Source: Mytilinidion resinicola
Lineage: Eukaryota > Ascomycota > Dothideomycetes > Mytilinidiales > Mytilinidiaceae
Direction: 5' to 3'
NCBI RefSeq assembly: GCF_010093595.1
Contig: NW_022985446.1
Location: forward strand, 770,151 to 834,150
Length of the DNA stretch: 64,000 nucleotides
A model generated the notes under the pieces. It had not been told where the DNA came from. It saw nothing but the letters and a program-made list of their open reading frames with translations, and made no database searches. Numbering within the stretch: the first letter of the stretch is position 1; each line of letters starts with the position of its first letter. Made by a program: the position numbers and the translations under genes. Of the stretch, positions 58,238-64,000 are shown piece by piece.

Positions 58238-58894
58238 ATGACTTCGGTATGTGTGGCTCTTGCTGAAGCGCATGTTTCCGAATGCTAATGCAAGTTCCCA
58301 CAGCCTGTTACGACGACTCGGCTGCAGCAAATCGCAACAGACGTACATACACCTCCTTTCCCGAGATCTCGCGCAAAGAAGCTAATTGGAGTCTCAGGCG
58401 TGCGAAAGCGCCATCGGCAGCTCAGAGGGCTACAACCACAGCAGCGTCGCAGCCTGGAACACGGCCATCATCGTACGTTCACCGTATCACACGAGCACCC
58501 CGAATACGCTCTCATACCCTCAACACCGCCGTCTACTCCCCCTTGCTAGCTGTATCCCATCACCTTTTCAGTCCCCACAGCACTTGTAAATGAAGCTTCA
58601 AAGACTAACACCCTCCCCCAGAACGGTGTGCTCCGCGCCCTCATCTCGGAAACCTCATCCACCACCAACGCGCATCCCCCCTTCAAATACGCCGTCAACA
58701 GCACCATCATCCAGCACATCACGCCCAGCCCCGGCGTCGCGGGCGAGAGCGGCAGCACCGGCCGGCGGGGGATGCACAGCGCCATGGGCGCGTACTGGAA
58801 CAACGACCGGGACGGCATGTGGAGCTGGAAGTACGACGGCGGCGAGAAGAAGGGCATGGATATTGTGGTTAGTGTCATGTGGGTGGCTGTATGA
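58238..58894 (+). CDS. Tctex1-type dynein light chain
   Basis: Cargo- and intermediate-chain-binding light chain of cytoplasmic dynein. Four exons (58238-58246, 58304-58342, 58398-58472, 58622-58894) give 131 aa. The family pattern is seen across the splices: ATDACESAIGSSEGYNHSSV, AAWNTAIINGVLRALI, HPPFKYAVNSTIIQH, and the closing AYWNNDRDGMWSWKYD then DIVVSVMWVAV. A Gly/Ser loop (GVAGESGSTGRRG) longer than in animals sits before the last strands. The first exon codes only Met-Thr-Ser. All joints are phase 0 and follow good splice signals. Confidence 0.88.
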
Positions 58895-59402
58895 GCGAGT
58901 AGAATATGTATGAGATAGGAAGGGGGGAGGTGTTGGAGTATTAGTATCCTGGGGGTGTGGGGGCAGTGAGAGCGATGTGAGAGTATGGTTGAGAGGAGTG
59001 AACAAAAATTGGAGGAGCTGACTGCGATGAGGCCTTGGGTGCTGATGAGGCTGGTCGGTTGCATGTTGCATCTGCTGGCGGTGCTTGGAGTCTGTTTCTT
59101 CATTGTCTTCTCGCGACTTGGCGGTGAGCAAATCCGATATCGTAACTATGCGCTTCATATGTTGCTCACCTTGTGATGATATGGTATTCGGAGGTTGTAT
59201 ATTTCAGTATGTCCATGGGTGAATACTAAGGTTCTATTTTTTCAAGATTCACCTTCGAGAGTAGCGCGTCGGCATGGGCAGGGTAGACTTCAGGTACAGA
59301 CATTTTCTTGTCCCACCTGAGCACTCTACAAGATCGAGCGCACTCTACCTCGCTTCTTTTTTCACTTTACACAACACACACTATCTCCACAGTCCCTTGA
59401 AG
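58895..59402. other. Intergenic
   Basis: Short frames without features; holds the upstream region of the first BTB gene. Confidence 0.5.
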
Positions 59403-60343
59403 ATGGCGTCGTCGAAGAAGCCTAGGAAGGCTAGACGGCCTTCGTTCTTGTATGTTGTCGCAAGGCGTTACCACTAAGAAGAAAGGCTAACAGAGGCGTT
59501 AGGACGATGGGTAGAGAGGTCGTAAACCTCAAGGTCGGCTCAGAGGAGCAAGTCTACAGTGTTCATCAGGATCTGCTTGCCTATCACTCGGAATATTTCC
59601 GTGCCCTCTTCAAAGGCTCGTTTCGAGAAGCTCAGGAGAAGGCGTCAGCTTTGCCAGATACTGACTGCCGGACCTTCGAAATATTCATGGATTGGTTGTA
59701 CTCGGGCCAATTCCCATGGGAAGGAAGCGAAGACGACAACTTGCCGCATGTGCCGACATCTGGCAGGGACAATACTCGGGAGGTTTCGGAGAAAGTCGAA
59801 GATGGCGACGACACCAAAGACGACGAGGACGGGAATGCTGAAAGAAAGGCTTTAGACAACGCAAGAGAGGGCGTTGCACAGTACACTCTCGACCTCTTCA
59901 TCATGGCCGATCGCTACAACATTCCTAGGCTTCGCCATGATGCTCTCAGTCACTTCTTCATCTTCTTCGCACAAGACGCCCAGAGAACCCTGTCCCAGTC
60001 CAGCGTCACAAAGGCCTTCTTATTTCTCCCTGAGAGCTCGCCAATGCGTACCCTCATCTGCGACCTGTTCTGCGCGCGGATTCAGAAAACTAATATTCTA
60101 GAAGATGCTCGCTCAGCCCTTCCCGTGGACTTTATGTTCGACGCCCTGAAGGGAGTGCAGAACATCATGAAGCAATCAGGCACGTCTTTTCTAGTGCGAC
60201 CACACAACAAGCACAGGCTTTGTGTCTATCATCACCATGAAGCAGGGGACGCAGATGTTTGCGAATACAAAGAAATTCCGGGGACTATCTATGGACCACC
60301 AGATTACCCTCGAAAGAAGGGCCGACACAGTGGTTGGGGATGA
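59403..60343 (+). CDS. BTB/POZ-domain protein (copy 1)
   Basis: Two exons (59403-59449, 59503-60343) give 295 aa. Residues 1-16 are basic (SKKPRKARRPSFL). The BTB fold follows: VNLKVGSEEQVYSVHQDLLA, HSEYFRALFKGSF, DCRTFEIFMDWLYSGQFPW. An acidic Asp/Glu/Lys insert (about 85-125) precedes YTLDLFIMADRYNIPRLRHD and a C-terminal part with HHHEAGDADVCEYKE. Fungal BTB proteins of this kind may be adaptors of cullin-3 ligases, but most are unstudied. The intron lies exactly where it does in the gene 0.9 kb downstream, so the two are tandem paralogues. Confidence 0.85.
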
Positions 60344-61240
60344 TGTTCTAGGCTTGTGGAAGTGTGTGTGTGGTACGGGAAGCCCAGCTTCTCGAGTCGG
60401 CTGAAGGGGTTAGGTTTGGAAAGGTAACAGTGGACACTTGGAGTCACGTACGTGGCATGGCGAATCCGGTTAGTTTACATTCGTGCTTGAATCTTGTGCC
60501 TTATCATACAAGTGCGACAGATGGCGAGCGACCATTAGGAGCCCCTCACAGGCTCAGTCATAATTCAGACAGATTCCAACAACTTGAAGCCTCGGATTAG
60601 ATCGAGCTCCTGCTGCCCAAGTGAGACGGTGCATTTTCACGAAGTCTATAGTACCAGGCCATAAGTTTGGGCACACGGCTATGACACTGCTCTGGCTGCA
60701 CTTTCGCTCTCTGGACACCGCTGTAAGGACTGCCCTAGGTAAACCGTCTTCAACTAGTCAAAAGGTAATCTGCTCTCCACTGGATTGACCTTTACATCGT
60801 ATTTGGAAGTTCTTAAGCCTGTCGGGGTATCCTAAGGAGTGCCTAAACTAATGTCTCAGTAATGTAAAAGTGCCCAGGTGAAAGTTTCTAAATGCATCTA
60901 ACTACATATGAACATCGGGTTATGATGAACACCGCTGCAGTCTTCCTACTAAGCTCACGAATTCAGAAGGCCTTGCGATGTAAAAAGTTGTGGGCTGCAT
61001 ATCGCGTTTGCGAACTCAACCTTGGAAGGGTCCTCGAGGTCGACCTAAACTGCACACCCTCTCTGCTTTCCTCCCTCTCACCTCCACTCCATTTCACCTT
61101 CAACCTTCCATTTCATCTCAGCGAGCTGTCCTTCTCCGCTTAATCAGCTACAAGATAGCTTAAGGCCCCCTTGCCTGCTGCAGCATCTGAAGCCCGCCTT
61201 CGCTGTTTACGCGTCGACGCGCCTCTCGTCGCGCCCTCCA
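60344..61240. other. Intergenic between tandem BTB genes
   Basis: 897 bp with short frames only. No feature recognised. Confidence 0.5.
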
Positions 61241-62333
61241 ATGTCACCTCGTCCGAGCTCACTTCCACCGCATCCCGGAAAAATGGTTATTGAAATTCCA
61301 TTCGTAGCTCCTGGCGGCTTTAAGATGCCCGCCGCTCCGACAGCTCTTGGACCAGACAGGAGGAGTCTTACGTTCGGACAAGTTGCTCCCATGTCACCAT
61401 CAGCCATTCCCGACCGGCCATTCCTCTCCACTGAAGCGCCGACGGCGCCAGATGCGACGCCCAATTCCGCCTCCGTTGGGGCACCAGAGTCACAGCCGTC
61501 GGAGAAGCCGGACAAGGACAAGAACTCAGCAATGCCATCATTCATGTAAGCCTCCCAGTTGCGCTCGACCGCCAAGTGTAAAAATGGTCTAACAGCTGTC
61601 TAGGACAATGAGCGGAGTGCTGGTGCAGCTGAAGGTCGGACCAGAGGGACAAGACTCTGGCTCACCGGTTGTCTACGGCGCCCACAGAGATCTACTCGCG
61701 CACCATTCTGGATACTTCCGGGCTCTCTTCAAAAAGGGGACTGAAGAGAGCGGCGACCTAACGGTCCTGTTGCCGGACATTAGTCCGAACACCTTCAACA
61801 TCTTCCTCGACTGGTTCTACTTCGACCGCTTTCCGTGGCAGCCCCGCGGCGAGCTGACGGCCGCAATCGAGAACCTGAATCTAGAGATCGACCTCGTAGA
61901 CCTCTACTACATGGGCGAGAAGTACAACATCCCCAAGCTCCGCCGCGACGCCATCAGCGAGTTCTTCTTCCACTTCGCCAAGAACAATCGCAAGTGCGTC
62001 GCCGTCCCTACGATCATGCACGCGTTCAGGACCCGCAAACTCGCTGACGGCTCGCCCCTGCATTCGCTCCTCATCGACGTCTTTTGCGGCCGCATGGGAG
62101 CCGCCTCGCTCAACGCGCAGCAAGATGCGCTCCCGAGTGACTTCATGTTCCGGGTCCTGCTACAACTCCAGCGCACTATGCCGCCGCTGGGCGAAGTCTT
62201 TGGAACGGCGACAGCGGGACACCATATCTGTAAGTATCACGAACACAAGGACACGTCCGACAAGTGCGGACATGAAGGGACTATGATCAGACTTCATCCG
62301 TACAGGACTTTCGTTCTACTTCCACCAGCTTGA
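61241..62333 (+). CDS. BTB/POZ-domain protein (copy 2)
   Basis: Two exons (61241-61545, 61604-62333; intron 61546-61603) give 344 aa. A Pro/Ser/Ala-rich N terminus of 100 residues is much longer than in copy 1; it ends in PSFM at the splice, as copy 1 ends in PSFL. The BTB domain: VQLKVGPEGQ, YGAHRDLLAHHSGYFRALFK, NTFNIFLDWFYFDRFPW; then LYYMGEKYNIPKLRRDAISE. The C terminus CKYHEHKDTSDKCGHEG matches the CVYHHHEAGDADVCEYKE region of copy 1 and could bind a metal (inference). The acidic insert of copy 1 is missing here. Confidence 0.85.
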
Positions 62334-63784
62334 ACGTTTGCCAGCAGGGGAGTTGACTGAGTGTTAACTTGCACTTTCAAGTTTCATATGGTGTTGGTGT
62401 TTGATGCTTCCACGGTGCGGAGCATCAGGCCAATACTCCGGTCGAGCCTGTCAGCTCAATATTTGCGGCTGTGGGATGATCTCACCTTGGGCCTTCTCTT
62501 CTTGTCTCAGGATTCATGGCATTGTTGATTCAGGGGCTTCTGTTTCCCAAAGGACCTATATGCTTTGAGGGCTTATGCGTCTCAAGACCAAGTGGATGAG
62601 TTAATGACTAATTACCCCGTCACAAGGTTGTATTTCTTTTATGTTTCCAGGGCGTGGGGCAGCAACAGGGCCATAGTGCTTTTGAACCTCTCGGCCTAAG
62701 ATTTGCGACTTTAGGAGGGAGTCACTTGAGCCTTCTCTTTTTTCGTCTCAGGCTTCATCATGGCGTTGTTGATTCAAGGCCTCAAGTGTCCCAAAGGACT
62801 TATGTGTCTCTGAGGCTTATATGTCTCAGAGACTTATGCGTCTCAGAACCAAAGTGGATATGTTAATGTCTAAAATAACCTCATCAGAAGCCTGTGTTTT
62901 GCTTTTCCCTTCTTCCCTGCCAACCCGCCTCTCTGTACCATACCCCCCCCTTCACGAACCCGCTTCCAACAATAAACTCATACACAACGCAAATGAACCG
63001 AACCAATTGCACCGCTTCCCCAAACCACCCCAGTCTGATAGCTCAAGACTAATGCGCCACGGACCATCCAACCCAACCTCCCATCTCATCATCCATCATT
63101 CACCCCCGCCACAAGCGGCGAGGCTGGCGTGAATTGGAGGACCTAGAAAGCGAACTGGAAAGATTGCATGATAGCGTCTCGTAATATGGAAATGAAACGC
63201 GGCATATAGAGGTGAACCCGTAGCTGAGCATGACTATGAGAGATTAAAGCGAACTTTTGGTTGCATCCAGGAGCAAGGCGTCCATTGGGCCAGAAGCTGC
63301 GCAGGGTAGTTGCAGGGAAGGAAAAGGTAGGCTCTGAGACTTCGTGGGGTAGTCGGTGATGCGGCATTGCAGAGGTGAGCCGGGCTCAAGGTTGGTAGAT
63401 GGCATTTGAGGTCTTTCAAAGGTATTTCCGGCCACAACACACCTGACACGGGCTTAAATCCCCCCGTTCTTCCATTGTCTCGTCCGAAAGCTCTTCTCGG
63501 TCTAAGGCATCCTCCGACTCGGCCGCGACCTCACTCTCGTTCCTCCTATGATCAGACAACCCGCTGTATAAGAAGCGAATTCGCTATCACACTCAAACTG
63601 GCACACCGAGGCCTCCCCAGTACTATAATCCGTCATGTGCTAAACGGGGGGTTGTGTTCAAGAGCTGCAAACGAAGAGCAGTGGTTGCGAGTTTAACGTA
63701 TAACGTAATCCACAAGTTAGTGGCCCGCACAAGCTAGTGGCCCACCCAACTCAACACGCGACGCGTCGTCCAACAACCACCCCA
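62334..63784. other. Intergenic with direct repeat
   Basis: Contains a two-copy repeat (62425-62875) and the left flank of the terminal transposon. Short frames near 63143-63449 have no features. Confidence 0.5.
62425..62875 (+). repeat. Two-copy direct repeat, 240-bp offset
   Basis: About 62425-62620 matches about 62665-62875: ATTTGCGxCT, GCCTTCTCTT--T-GTCTCAGG, CATGGC-TTGTTGATTCA, CCCAAAGGAC-TAT, TTATGCGTCTCA, CCAA-GTGGAT. The second copy has an extra TATGTCTCAGAG-type duplication. Confidence 0.8.
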
Positions 63785-64000
63785 ATGGCAGCACCACAAC
63801 AACAAGAAGCCATCTTTCAAGAAGGCAGAGTTATTCTAGGCGTTCAAGCCTACAAGACCGGCCAAATTACATCCTTCCGAGGCGTTGAGAAACTATACGA
63901 TGTGCCCAGAAAGACGGTTACGCGTCGCGCCCGTGGTATTCCTCCACAACGCGGTGCTATCTCCAAAAATCGCCGTCTTACACCTGTACAAGAAGAGGTT
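63700..64000 (+). mobile_element. Left end of pogo/Fot1-like transposon
   Basis: About 63710-63745 has a doubled motif (CACAAGTTAGTGGCCCGCA then CACAAGCTAGTGGCCCACC) that looks like a terminal repeat. It is followed within 40 bp by a transposase-type ORF. The right end lies outside the window, so the inverted terminal repeat cannot be confirmed. Confidence 0.6.
63785..64000 (+). CDS. Transposase N terminus (pogo/CENP-B-like), truncated by window edge
   Basis: Seventy-two codons from ATG, open at the window edge. The segment ILGVQAYKTGQITSFRGVEK then YDVPRKTVTRRARG is a psq-type helix-turn-helix, as at the start of pogo/Fot1 DDE transposases; KNRRLTPVQEEV begins the second (CENP-B-type) DNA-binding part. 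The catalytic DDE domain would lie beyond the edge. No stop or shift in the visible part, so this copy may be young. Confidence 0.85.
   Translation, partial: MAAPQQQEAIFQEGRVILGVQAYKTGQITSFRGVEKLYDVPRKTVTRRARGIPPQRGAISKNRRLTPVQEEV

Noticed and set aside
1..64000. tRNA, rRNA or other structured RNA genes
   Set aside because: I looked for A/B boxes and cloverleaf arms by eye and found none I could support; a tRNAscan and Infernal search would settle it.

Overview
The window is nuclear DNA of a filamentous ascomycete (Pezizomycotina). Most genes are split by short introns of about 47-60 nt with GT...AG ends and CTGAC/CTAAC-like branch sites. The gene set is fungal: an AspB/Cdc3-type septin, the Golgi golgin Rud3, Ski8, Vtc1, NACHT-type receptors, a CorA-like HET-neighbourhood protein, FAR1-like and pogo/Fot1-like transposon genes. 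I cannot place it below subphylum. Exon joints given here were read by hand from splice signals and reading-frame continuity.

Layout. 0.3-2.6 kb: RUD3 golgin (+). 3.2-4.7 kb: MIT-domain protein kinase (-). 5.7-7.2 kb: decayed transposon with a FAR1-like, AT-hook ORF, a 12-bp coding minisatellite interrupted by an assembly gap, and short terminal and inverted repeats. 8.1-16.5 kb: two large kinase genes on the same strand, a kinase-TPR fusion (1532 aa) and a kinase-pseudokinase fusion (942 aa). 17.8-21.2 kb: a CorA-like two-helix membrane protein followed by the wrecked 3' half of a NACHT-ankyrin receptor. 23-33 kb: housekeeping genes (guanylate kinase, a divergent acetolactate synthase, septin, mitochondrial ribosomal protein L32, SKI8). 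33-35 kb: gene-poor DNA with repeats. 35.4-39.8 kb: a whole NACHT-WD40 receptor turned into a pseudogene by stops, four of which fit C-to-T change, and by frameshifts. 40.8-47.2 kb: a secreted-kelch/transmembrane protein and an F-box-like protein. 48-53 kb: gene-poor and repeat-rich, with an APH-family phosphotransferase and an unusual 48-bp array open on both strands. 53.3-62.3 kb: small membrane protein, glutathione reductase, VTC1, Tctex1 dynein light chain and two tandem BTB paralogues. 63.7-64.0 kb: left end of a pogo/Fot1-like transposon that runs off the window.

How it fits together. The housekeeping blocks (0-3, 23-33, 53-62 kb) alternate with accessory blocks. The accessory block at 8-21 kb joins two multidomain kinases, a CorA-like protein and an NLR remnant, and looks like a self/non-self recognition or immune-type island. 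A second NLR lies dead at 35-40 kb. The changes that killed these receptors and the decayed transposons fit repeat-targeted C-to-T mutation, but this is inferred. The strongest candidates for something new are the two kinase-based receptor-like genes, the acetolactate synthase paralogue with altered active-site signatures, and the 16-residue-period array.
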